Positions 26,401 to 35,100 of a stretch of DNA of 56,534 nucleotides are shown here, piece by piece (the stretch's first letter is position 1; each line of letters begins with the position of its first letter). Source of the stretch: Oleiagrimonas sp964566965 (lineage in GTDB: Bacteria > Pseudomonadota > Gammaproteobacteria > Xanthomonadales > Rhodanobacteraceae); assembly GCA_964566965.1 (NCBI GenBank), contig CAZMKO010000008.1, forward strand, positions 1 through 56,534, read 5' to 3'. The notes beneath the pieces are model-generated. The model searched no databases, was not told the origin of the DNA, and saw nothing but the letters and a program-made list of their open reading frames with translations. The position numbers were made by a program, and so were the translations under genes.

Positions 26401-27256
26401 CGGTCAGATCCAGGGCCAGACGTTTCAGGGTGCCCTCGCCGAGCAGCGGCGACGGATCGGAGGCGGGCATGGTCAGGCGGGCCTGCCAGGGCATGTCGTC
26501 CTGCTGGCGCATGTCCAGGTCCAGATGCACCGGCAGTGGCCGCGACAACACCAGCGACAGCTTGGCCCGCTTGCCGTCGCTGTTGGCGTCCAGAGCACCG
26601 GCCCACACGTCGTCGCCCACCTTCCATTGGAATTCGCCGTGGCCCTTGCCACGGTAGCCCGGTGCCAGGGCCACCCGGCCGGCAAGATCGGCGTGGCCGT
26701 CGGGCGAACGCAGCTTGAGTTGCCGGAGGTCGAGACCGTCGGCGGTCCAGGCACCGGCCAGATCCAGTGAATCGGCCTGGAACACGTCCTGGTTGTTCTG
26801 ACGCACCTTGAGGTCGCGTACCGCGACCCGGTCCAGCACGATGTCGATCGGCGGCTCCAGCGACAGCGGAGCGGAGGCCTCGTCCTGCTCCGGCTCCTCG
26901 GTACTCTTGAGGGCGACCCGCGTGCCGTCGACGGACAAGTTGACCAGTCGCACCTGGCCGGACAGCAGCGACCACATGGCGATGTCGGTGTCGATACGGC
27001 TGATGTGCGCGTTGATGCCGGCATCCGGATCGCGGTAGGTGACGTCGGTCAATTGCAGCGGCCCGGCGAGGGTGCCGCTGGCCGATCCCACCGCAAGCGC
27101 CCCGTGGGTGATGCCGGTGGCCCGTGCCAGCACGAAGCGCAGTCCGCCCTGGCTCCCCAGCAGCCACCACAGGAAGACTCCCAGCAGGACCAGCAGCACC
27201 GCCACGGCGATGCCGATGCGTTTCAACCAACGGCGTAGGGCGGGATGCGTACTCAC
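23483..27256 (-). CDS. tamB: translocation and assembly module protein TamB
   Basis: TamB is the inner-membrane-anchored, periplasm-spanning protein that works with TamA in outer-membrane assembly and is linked to phospholipid transport. The 1257-residue product starts at GTG (27254-27256), which overlaps the tamA stop as GTGA and so implies coupled translation. An N-terminal anchor (IGIAVAVLLVLLGVFLWWLL) is followed by long repetitive beta-structure. The conserved DUF490 C-terminus contains GTARRPVMTVFSNPAM, QSDALSYLITG and LSPRLYLSYGVGLF. The longer in-frame upstream extension lies inside tamA and is rejected. Confidence 0.95.
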   Translation of the reverse strand: MSTHPALRRWLKRIGIAVAVLLVLLGVFLWWLLGSQGGLRFVLARATGITHGALAVGSASGTLAGPLQLTDVTYRDPDAGINAHISRIDTDIAMWSLLSGQVRLVNLSVDGTRVALKSTEEPEQDEASAPLSLEPPIDIVLDRVAVRDLKVRQNNQDVFQADSLDLAGAWTADGLDLRQLKLRSPDGHADLAGRVALAPGYRGKGHGEFQWKVGDDVWAGALDANSDGKRAKLSLVLSRPLPVHLDLDMRQQDDMPWQARLTMPASDPSPLLGEGTLKRLALDLTAHGNREGGALEGDIDVDDTRLHVEPLDLRYDVDKQLVTLKKLVLTSPDIKGTLEGEGRVDLAADPVGADMHLRWREVLVPEDIAGQDLASDGDIRFKGSADTYRVEGKVDAGPPDHVAHITLDLNGTPQQVQLDSLAIHQPKGELETRGTLTLQPATGWDLTVKGTRFDPGQLLAGWDGALDIDLATQGELADAGPDATLALNKLSGTLRQRQLRGHGKLHVTPERIVNGTLALASGHSTVDIKAQGKSSNHVDLKLAIQSLNDWIPDAGGSLAGTVTVTGKWPQLAARGQLRGRQLAMDDNRAEQVDVDFNVPDISHPGGKLNLEGRELAAAGLAFKTLSLNGNGNADRHRLTLDARGGPLSLRLALSGHMQGEAWNGTLSTLDIEPQGMPAWRLENPARLAWDDGRASLSQTCLTAGDPRLCVAAEQAANGALDASYELARLPLALIVTAVGDDLPMRADGVIDGQGKIHRDAAGDLGGKATLSSREGTISYTDQPDTPLLSYRDFNVQADLAADRQHVTVSTKLDQGGHLDGEATISGPQQALSGRVDLGLQSLAAVELFTNEVANVKGHLDGHFELAGTVAEPDVKGQARLEQFAAELPALGLKLHDGLVTVATSDARQLDITGHIGSGDGTLALEGALGLGPDSGTHLAVRGKGIQAADIPAAKVTISPDLELTRDNKGMNLTGSLGIDKADVKLEKLPGGGTEGVQPSRDVVVVDDEDKAEQEDALPVTADITVNLGRRTHLEGYGMNGRVSGSLNVRQRPGRAATGRGQIEVDGTYKAYGQDLTIQKGRLLFASTPVDNPGLNIRAVRKLNPNATIDEGQEVGLLISGTARRPVMTVFSNPAMEQSDALSYLITGKPLSSVEGGEGDMVNAAAQALGSATGDLLAKGVGAKLGIDAGVSNSAALGTAAFTVGKYLSPRLYLSYGVGLFDPGQVITLRYILSRRWNFEAEQATEFSRASFNYRIEK

Positions 27257-29022
27257 AGGTCGGGCCCTATCACGATGTTCAACTGGATGCCGTGGTGGCG
27301 ATCGTTGCGAATCGGCGTTCCCAGGTCGAGACGGATCATGCCGACCGGCGAGACCCAGCGCACGCCCAGGCCGGCCCCGATGGCCGGATCGAAGTCGGTG
27401 CCGCTGAAGGCGTTGCCGGCGTCGATGAACGCCGCCATGCCCCACTTGGGTGTGAAGTAATGCTCCATGGTCACGCCGGCGGCCAGCAGGTGCGTGCCGC
27501 CGATGACGCGGTCATAGCTGTTGCGCGGTCCCAGGGCCTGGTAGCCGTAGCCACGGTTGGAGCGGCTGCCGCCGGCAAAAAAGCGCAGCTGCGGCGGCAG
27601 GGCGCTGAAGTTGCCGGCATGGGTGACGCCGGCGCTGCCCCGGATCAGCAGACGGTTGCGGCGATTGAAAGCGTGGATCCACTTGGCATCGGCCGTGATC
27701 TGGTTGAAGTCGGTATCCGACAGCAGCGAGCCGATGGTGCTGCGCGCGGCCAGGGTCAGCGACCAGCCGTGGAACACGAAATTGGGGTTGTCGGCGTGTT
27801 TCTTCACTATCGACACTTCCGGGTACACCAGCGTGCTGGTGCCGCGCTCGATGCCGGGTTCGCTCTTGGATTCGCCGCTGCGCTGGCCGACGGTGAAGGT
27901 GCCCGACAGCACGTGCATGCCCCCGGTGACCAGCCAGCCATGCCACATGAGAGTCTGGTTGGCGATCAGCTCCAGGGTACGTGAATGCGAGGTGTCGGTG
28001 TCGGCGTCGCGAAAATTGGCGCCGAAGTTCCAGGCCCGCTCCACATCCCCGGGCAGGGGGATGGTGTACATCGTGTTGAGCATCTTCAGGCGCTGCGCCA
28101 GCACCAGCCGATTCTTCCACTTGTGTCCACGGTCGTTGACCCAGCGCCGGTCGAGCCCGGCCTGGATGCCGAAGCCGGTGTCCGTGCCGATGAACGGACC
28201 GCCGGTGTAGACGCTGCGCTTGGCCGGCTGCAGCTCCACGTCCAGGTCCACGATGTCGTCATGCTTGTGATCCAGATCCGGCTGCACGTTGACCACGCTG
28301 AAGTAGTCGGCGCCGTTCAGGCGCTGCTGCAGTTCGAGCAGGTCGTCCTGGTCGAAGAAGTCGCCGGATTTCCACGGCACGTATCGTTCCAGGAAACCGT
28401 CACGGAACTGCGAGCCTTTGAAGCGCACCTCGCCGAAGTGGTAGCGCGTGCCGACATCCCAGGCCAGGTCGATGCTGGCGCTGCGATCGGCACGGGTGAC
28501 CTCGACGCGATGCTTGGTCATGTTCGCGTCGAGGAAGCCGGCGGCGATCAGCGCGCCGTTGATGTTGTCACGCGATTCGGTGTACTTGCCCTGGTTGAGC
28601 ACATCGCCCTTGGCCGGTTTGAAGCGGCGCACGGCAAAGCGCACGGTACGCAGGTCGGTGGCCACCTTGGGGAGGTCGATGTCCAACCGGGACACCTTGA
28701 CCGGTTCACCGGGAACGACGTGCAGGGTCACTACCCAGTCTTCGCCGGCCTGTTTGATATCCCCGTCGACCTTGGCCTCGAAATAGCCGTACGGGCGCAG
28801 GGCCGAACGAACCTGGTCCGGCGCGCTCCGGAAAAGTCGACGGACCTGCGCCTCGGTGACGTCGTCCTTGTCCTTGTACTGGCTCAGCTGCACGCTGGCG
28901 GCGACCACCTCGGACAGGGGTTTCTCCAGGCCGTCCACGTGAACCGTCACGCCGGCATGGGAGAGGGGCATCCATGCCATGATCAGCCATGCGGGTAGTG
29001 AGCGTCGTATCGGCGGTCGCAT
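27253..29022 (-). CDS. tamA: outer membrane translocation protein TamA
   Basis: TamA is the Omp85-family outer-membrane partner of TamB. The 589-residue protein has a signal peptide (LPAWLIMAWMPLSHA), three POTRA-like domains to about residue 270 and a 16-strand barrel. The Omp85 hallmark RGYGYQALGPR appears in the C-terminal barrel (RSNRGYGYQALG), and the end GPFIGTDTGFGIQAGL/RLDLGTPI pattern is typical. Its stop codon overlaps the tamB start by 4 nt. The promoter presumably lies in the 93-bp gap to the glucan synthase gene's end, or the two are cotranscribed. Confidence 0.95.
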   Translation of the reverse strand: MRPPIRRSLPAWLIMAWMPLSHAGVTVHVDGLEKPLSEVVAASVQLSQYKDKDDVTEAQVRRLFRSAPDQVRSALRPYGYFEAKVDGDIKQAGEDWVVTLHVVPGEPVKVSRLDIDLPKVATDLRTVRFAVRRFKPAKGDVLNQGKYTESRDNINGALIAAGFLDANMTKHRVEVTRADRSASIDLAWDVGTRYHFGEVRFKGSQFRDGFLERYVPWKSGDFFDQDDLLELQQRLNGADYFSVVNVQPDLDHKHDDIVDLDVELQPAKRSVYTGGPFIGTDTGFGIQAGLDRRWVNDRGHKWKNRLVLAQRLKMLNTMYTIPLPGDVERAWNFGANFRDADTDTSHSRTLELIANQTLMWHGWLVTGGMHVLSGTFTVGQRSGESKSEPGIERGTSTLVYPEVSIVKKHADNPNFVFHGWSLTLAARSTIGSLLSDTDFNQITADAKWIHAFNRRNRLLIRGSAGVTHAGNFSALPPQLRFFAGGSRSNRGYGYQALGPRNSYDRVIGGTHLLAAGVTMEHYFTPKWGMAAFIDAGNAFSGTDFDPAIGAGLGVRWVSPVGMIRLDLGTPIRNDRHHGIQLNIVIGPDL

Positions 29023-29115
29023 GCAACGTACGGGTCAGGCCAGTGTGTCTACCAGCATAACGGTCTGCGCCTGAATAGGGGCCGCCGCGGAACAGCGCGC
29101 CGCGACGGCATCGGG

Positions 29116-31785
29116 TCAGTCGGCGTCACCGGCGCGGTGGGCCACCCAGGCGCCGACGACGGCCGACAGGTACGGAATGGCCTGGGCGCACAGGATCACC
29201 ACCCACAACTTGCCTTCGATGTAGTCGCCGCCAAAGGTGAGGACCATGCCGATCACGGCCAGACTCAGCGCGATCGCCATCAGCAGTTCTTCACGCACGG
29301 GGGCGAACGCGGCGAATCCGGAGCCGCCCAGGCGCCGGCTCTTGGCGGTGACCACAAAGGCGGTTTCCTTGCGCGTGAGACCATGCAGAATGCCGCGTGC
29401 GATGGCGTGCGACAGGCCCATGCTGGCGATCGAGGCGGTGAGGGTGTCGCGCCAGCCGCATGGCACGCGTGCGCGGTAGAGCACGATGCCGAATACGGCC
29501 TTGGCCACGAAGAAGCCGATCACCGGGATCAGAAACAGCTGCATCGGCAGGCTGAACAACTGCGGCATGCCGATCATGCCGGCGGTCCAGAACAACGCCA
29601 TCAGCGTGAAAATGAGGTGCAGAGCGTCGGCGAACCAGCTGAACCAACCGGTGAGGAAGTGGAAGCGCTGGCCAACGCTGAGCGGTCCTTTGCGGGTCAT
29701 CCAGTCCCAGCGGCCCTTGAGAATCTGCATGGCGCCGAAGGCCCAGCGGTAGCGCTGGCTCTTGTAGGCCTTGAAGTCGGCCGGGGTCAGGCCCTTGCCC
29801 ATCAGCTCGTCGACGTACACCAGCTGGTAGCCGGCATGCATCAGGCGCAGGCCGAGCTCGGCGTCCTCGCAGATGGTCCATTCCGACCAGCCGCCGGTGC
29901 CTTCCAGCGCGCTGCGCCGGACCATGGTCATGGTGCCGTGCTGGATGATGGCGTTGCGCTCGTTGCGGTGGTGCATGCCGATGCGGAAGAAGCCGTCGTA
30001 CTCCCATGCCGTCCAGCGCCGGAAGGTATTGGAGTTGAAGTCCCGGTGCGCCTGGGGGCATTGCACCACGGCCACCTTGGTGTCGTGGAAGTAGCCGGCC
30101 AGGCGCGACAGCCAGTCCTCGCGCACCACGTAGTCGGCATCCACCACGGCGACCACATCCGCTTCCTTGGCGGTCTGTTCCAGGCCGTAGTTGAGCGCGC
30201 CGGCCTTGAAACCGGGCCACGGGTCGAGATGGAAGAAGCGGAAGCGCGGCCCCAGCTCGGCACAGTAGTCGCGCACCGGCTGCCAGACGTCCGGGTCCTT
30301 GGTGTTGTTGTCGATCACCAGAACTTCGTAGTTCTCGTAGTCCAGCGCCGCCAGCGAATCCAGCGTCACCTTCAGCATTTCCGGTGGCTCGTTGTAGCAG
30401 GCCAGATGGATGGACACGAACGGCTGCGTGGCGGGCGGCTCCGGATCGCGCAATCCGGCATGGCGTATCCAGCGCTTGCGCCACAACACCTCGGTGAACT
30501 CGAAGCCGTTGATGAGCAGTACCGCCAGAATCGCGATCTGGGCGGGGAACAGGAATATCAGCATAGCCCAGTCGAGTGGGCCGAGATAGAAATTGAACGG
30601 CAACGTGGCCGACCACACCACCAGCCCCGCGGCGAGCTGGATCAGGCCCATGAAGAACAACCGTCCGAACAGTTTGAAGCGCGAGAAACGCACCGCGAAC
30701 CACAGCATGGGCACCAGCGCCAGCAGGACGGCGGCCAGCGCTTTCCAGGGCCACCCCGTATCTTCGGTGACCGGACCGGTGAACGGGAACTTCAGTTGCC
30801 GGTCGGCGTTGAACATGCCCCAGTAGGCACCGGTACGGCCTTCACCGAGTCCTTCCTTCCATGGCTGGTCGAAGGCCTCCATGATGTAGTACTCGATGTG
30901 GTTCTCGCGGGCCACCTGGAACCACTGGCGCAGGAAGATCGCCTCGTTGGACACCGACGGCTCGGCGTTTTCGAAACGGTCGCCGTTGGAGGGCCAGCCG
31001 ATCTCGCCGATGATGATCTTCTTGTCCGGATACAGTTGTTGCAGGTGGCGGTACCGCATCATCACGTCGCCGATGGCCTCGCGGCGCGGCACGCCTTCCC
31101 AGTACGGCAGGAGGTGCACGGTGATGAAATCGACGTGTTCGGCCAGTTCCGGATACTTTTCCCAGATGTGCCAAGGCTCGGCCGTGGATACCGGCTGCCG
31201 GATCGCGGCGCGGGCCCGGTCCAGATAGGCCATCAGTTCGGTCGGCTCGATGTCGTGGCGCAACAGCACCTCGTTGCCGACCTCGACGCGCTTGATGGTT
31301 TCCGGGTAGCGCCGTGCCTGATGGATCAGCGCGTCAAGTTCCAGCTCGTTCTTGTGCTTGCGCGGGTCGATCCAGGCGCCGGCCAGGACATCCAGCCCCG
31401 CCTTTTGCGCCAGGCGATAGACCTGCGGATTCTGAAACGAGGAGTAGGTCCGGATGTGGTTGCTGTACTTGGACAGCAGCTTCAGGTCCGAGGCCAGCTG
31501 CTTGTCGCTGGGGAAGGCATGCGACATGCCGGCCGGGTTGTTCTCCAGCGGACTCTGGTGGCGCTGGAAGAAGCTGACCGCGAAACCGCTGATTTCGCCG
31601 TGCCAGTTGTTGGGGCCTTGCGGGCGGTTGCCCCACCACCACAAGCCGACATTCAATGCCACCACCACAATGGCCAGCAACACGGCGGTGATCCAGGGGT
31701 GTCGACTGTCTATGGCTCGGCTGGCTTCTGCGCTCAAGAGGATCCCCGGGCCACGGCGGCCGCAGTATCTGAAGTATCCGTGCAA
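29116..31785 (-). CDS. ndvB: GH17-GT2 beta-glucan synthase (NdvB-like)
   Basis: An inner-membrane protein of up to 889 residues that joins two enzymes. Residues 60-340 form a glycoside hydrolase family 17 domain with acid/base Glu172 (VGNEVLL) and nucleophile Glu261 (IIIGEIGWPS). After several membrane segments comes a processive GT2 domain with DAD at 549-551, TICEDAELGLRL and QRYRW at 677-681, then more membrane helices. This architecture matches Pseudomonas NdvB, which makes cyclic beta-1,3-glucans. No ATG lies near the start. TTG at 31785 is reported, but TTG at 31737 (after GGGGATCC) is also possible and would remove 16 residues. Confidence 0.85.
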   Translation of the reverse strand: MHGYFRYCGRRGPGILLSAEASRAIDSRHPWITAVLLAIVVVALNVGLWWWGNRPQGPNNWHGEISGFAVSFFQRHQSPLENNPAGMSHAFPSDKQLASDLKLLSKYSNHIRTYSSFQNPQVYRLAQKAGLDVLAGAWIDPRKHKNELELDALIHQARRYPETIKRVEVGNEVLLRHDIEPTELMAYLDRARAAIRQPVSTAEPWHIWEKYPELAEHVDFITVHLLPYWEGVPRREAIGDVMMRYRHLQQLYPDKKIIIGEIGWPSNGDRFENAEPSVSNEAIFLRQWFQVARENHIEYYIMEAFDQPWKEGLGEGRTGAYWGMFNADRQLKFPFTGPVTEDTGWPWKALAAVLLALVPMLWFAVRFSRFKLFGRLFFMGLIQLAAGLVVWSATLPFNFYLGPLDWAMLIFLFPAQIAILAVLLINGFEFTEVLWRKRWIRHAGLRDPEPPATQPFVSIHLACYNEPPEMLKVTLDSLAALDYENYEVLVIDNNTKDPDVWQPVRDYCAELGPRFRFFHLDPWPGFKAGALNYGLEQTAKEADVVAVVDADYVVREDWLSRLAGYFHDTKVAVVQCPQAHRDFNSNTFRRWTAWEYDGFFRIGMHHRNERNAIIQHGTMTMVRRSALEGTGGWSEWTICEDAELGLRLMHAGYQLVYVDELMGKGLTPADFKAYKSQRYRWAFGAMQILKGRWDWMTRKGPLSVGQRFHFLTGWFSWFADALHLIFTLMALFWTAGMIGMPQLFSLPMQLFLIPVIGFFVAKAVFGIVLYRARVPCGWRDTLTASIASMGLSHAIARGILHGLTRKETAFVVTAKSRRLGGSGFAAFAPVREELLMAIALSLAVIGMVLTFGGDYIEGKLWVVILCAQAIPYLSAVVGAWVAHRAGDAD

Positions 31786-32158
31786 GCGTAGCGATGCCGG
31801 CGTGAATGCTCAATGCACACCGGAGCGGATGGTCAGGCACGGCTCATGCCGTCATCGCGCATGGCATGCGATGTATCACGACGACGGCGTGGTGGATCGA
31901 TGTGTCGCTAGCGCCGACAAAATGGCTTTGCAGTGACGCAGTTCGCATATTTGCCGATTTCGTCCATTCGCGACGCGACACAGTCGCTTCAATGTAGCCA
32001 CGGTTTGGATGCGATGGGGGTGTGATTGTTCCTGACCGTCTTGCGGAGGTGGACGGCAACCCGGGGTGGGGGGGGTGCCGGCACAAGCCACGCATTCCCC
32101 TCGATCGACGCATCCGGCAAGGCACGAATTTCCACGTTGCTGCTATTGAGGTGCACCC
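31786..32158. promoter_or_regulatory. upstream region of the autotransporter gene
   Basis: This 373-bp gap separates the divergent glucan synthase and adhesin genes and should hold both promoters. It contains a run of eight G residues at 32068-32075, 84 nt before the adhesin ATG, and a small palindrome CGCATG-G-CATGCG around 31857-31869. A GAGGTG ribosome site lies at about 32146. I could not place convincing -35/-10 boxes. Confidence 0.5.
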
Positions 32159-35100
32159 ATGAACACCATTTACCGCATTGTATGGAACCGCTCGCGCCAG
32201 GCGTGGGAGGTGGCATCGGAGCTGGCCAGACGCGGGCACGGTGGCGCCGATTCGGTGGCGGTGCGTACCGCTGGCGGCGGACGTTTGCGTCGTCTTCCCC
32301 TGGCGCTTGGCTACATGCTCGGCGGGTGGCTCATGGTGGCCGCCATGCCGGTCCATGCCGCTGATACAGATGCGGCACAGATGCATCAGCGGATGCGGAA
32401 GGTCGACACGCGGTTGGCCGACCTCAGCGACCTGATGGTCAAGTACGATGACGGCGCAGCACCTCCACGCGCCACTTCCGCGCCGGAGCGGCAACCGGCG
32501 GCGGCCACGCCGCCGGCGCCTCGACCCAATGCGACGGCCGTGGTGTCGTCCGTGGCGAAAGTGTCGAGTGATTCCCCGGCCTCGTCGGATACGGCACCAC
32601 CTTCTTCCGCTCCGGCTGACCGGTCGGGCAGGGTGAAACACGCGGTCGCGGCGTCGCACACGGCGTCCCGGACGGATGTACGCTCGCCCCACCTTGCCAG
32701 TGATGCGCAGATCGCCGCCGTACTGGCGGCACGCGACGGCCGCTCCGCCGCGGCTTCGGATAGCACGGCGCGCAGCGGGTCGGTGTGGGTCGTCGGCAGT
32801 GACGGGGCGTTGCGCGTCACGAATACGGCAGACAGCCGTCCCGCGGCGTCGGCACCAAGGGTCGCCGCGGCCGCGGCGCCGGCACAGCACGCATCCGGCG
32901 TCATGGCGCCCCGGGATGCGAACGTGTCAACGGACGGTGAAGCGACCGTTGCCGTGGCGGCGGATTCGCCATCGCTGCCGGATGTCGATATCGAGCGCAC
33001 CGCGACGATCCGCATGCCATCGGCCGGCGCACTGGCGACTGTTTCCACCAACGTTCCGGCATCCGTGCCGGATACGGCCCGGCGCGGCGTCGACGCGGCC
33101 GGTTTGCCGTCCGCCCCGGAACCCGTACCGGCTCCCTTGCCGCCCCGGCCCGATCCGGTGATGAAGCAATCCCTGGTGGCCGATGTGGCCCATCCGGCGG
33201 GCGATGCGGCCGTGGCGTCGCAGACCTCGAGCCTGGTGCTGGATGTCAATCCGTCCGATGTCAATCTCGCGGTGGCCGGCATGGATCGGGCGCGTGGCAG
33301 CCTCGAACCGGCCGCGGACCTTGCCGATACCGGCACCGCCACGGCCGGTGACAGCGGGCGCATCGTCGCGGCGGCAGTGGACGAACCGGTGCCGTACCGT
33401 TTTTCGTCGGGCGATGCGCAGGGCATGACATTCAGCTCGTCGGCCATGCGTGGCTCGGCCATGGCGGTGACGCCGATGGCGTTGCAACCGGGCGATCCCC
33501 GGCGCCCGCGGCCCATCGAGACACCGGCGCCCGGGCTGATCGTCAGCAACAATGGCCTGGTCGGCGGCGCCCTCGGGCTGCTCGGCAACAGCACCGACAG
33601 CCTCTTCAACGGCGGGGGTTCCGAGCATTACGTCTCCGCCGGCAGTCTCCGGGTGAGCAATGCCAACTTCAGCCAGGCCTATGGTGTGACGTCGGTGCTG
33701 GGCATTCCGCTGGTCAACCTGACCCCCGTGGGCAGCGTCCTGGAAGACGTCGACGGCGACCTGGTGGGCGGCACGGGCAGCAATTCCCATCTGACGTTGA
33801 TCGGCGGGGTCACCTCCGGCAATTACATTCGCAACATCAACAACGGTGCCGCCGGCGGCCTGCTGGGGCTGCTGCTTCCCGACGAGGCTCCCGATTGGGC
33901 ATCCGAATGCATGAACGTGCTCGGCCTGGTGAAGACCGAGTGCTGGGGCGTCAACGCGGCGCAGGATTACCAGGTCCTGGTGGGTGACGGCGCATCGGCC
34001 AACGGGTCGAAGGAAGTGGTCATCGGCACCAATGCGAGCCATACCTTGGCCGAGGTGGATGCCGACGAGGCCTTTCCCGGAGATGGCCGGAACGACGAGA
34101 CCAATCCCTCGGGCGTGCCGACATCCGATTATGCCGCCCGCCTGGGCCATTCGGTGGTGATCGGCGATGATGCGTCCGGCAACAAGAACGGGCAGACCAT
34201 CCTGGGTGCCGAAGCCACATCGGACAAGGCCAACAGCGTCGCGCTCGGTTACCAGTCGGAGGCGGTGCGTGGGGGGGACCCCGACTATGACAACGCGTAC
34301 GGCTTGCAGGGTCTGAGCCAGGCATCGGCCGGCGAGGTGGCGGTGGGCCGTGCCGGAAGCGAGCGCCAGATCACCCATGTGGCTGCGGGTACCGAAGACC
34401 ATGATGCCGTCAACGTGATGCAACTGAAGGGAGCCGTGAGCGGCGCCGTTGCCGGCGCCGTCCTGTACGACGTCGATGCGGGGGGCGATCCGCTCAATCA
34501 CGTGACCCTGACCGGCGACGGTACCGGCGCGCCCGTCGGCATCGGCAACCTGGCGGCGGGCGAGGTGAGCGCGACCAGCACCGATGCCGTCAATGGCGCA
34601 CAGCTGGCGGCCTCCAACACGGCCATCGTGGATTATTTCGGTGGCACCACCGCCTACGACCCGACGACCAACACCTTCACCGGTCCGACATTCAGCATCA
34701 CCGACGTGGACAGTGACGGCAATACCACCTCCAACGACTACGACAACGTCACCGATGCTTTCGCGGCGGTGGATTCGTCGGTGACCACGGTCAACGACCG
34801 CGTGACCAACATCTACGAGACCGGCGTGAAGTATTTCCACGCCAACTCGACCGGAGCGGACAGCGATGCCGGCGGTACCGACGCCATTGCCGTGGGGCCG
34901 GCCGCCACGGCTGGCGGCACGGATGCCATCGCGATCGGCAACGGGGCCGACGCCGGCATGGACGGCAGCATTGCCCTGGGTGCTGGTTCGGTGACCAGTG
35001 TGGGAGCACAGACCGACTACACGGCCTATGGCTTGAGTGCACCGCAGACGTCCGCGGGTGAGGTGAACGTGGGCAACCGCCAGATCACCGGTGTGGCTGC

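Noticed and set aside
24446..26770. A 774-codon forward frame opposite tamB
   Set aside because: High GC content keeps the frame opposite tamB free of stops. Its composition lacks any recognisable motif and tamB is well supported.
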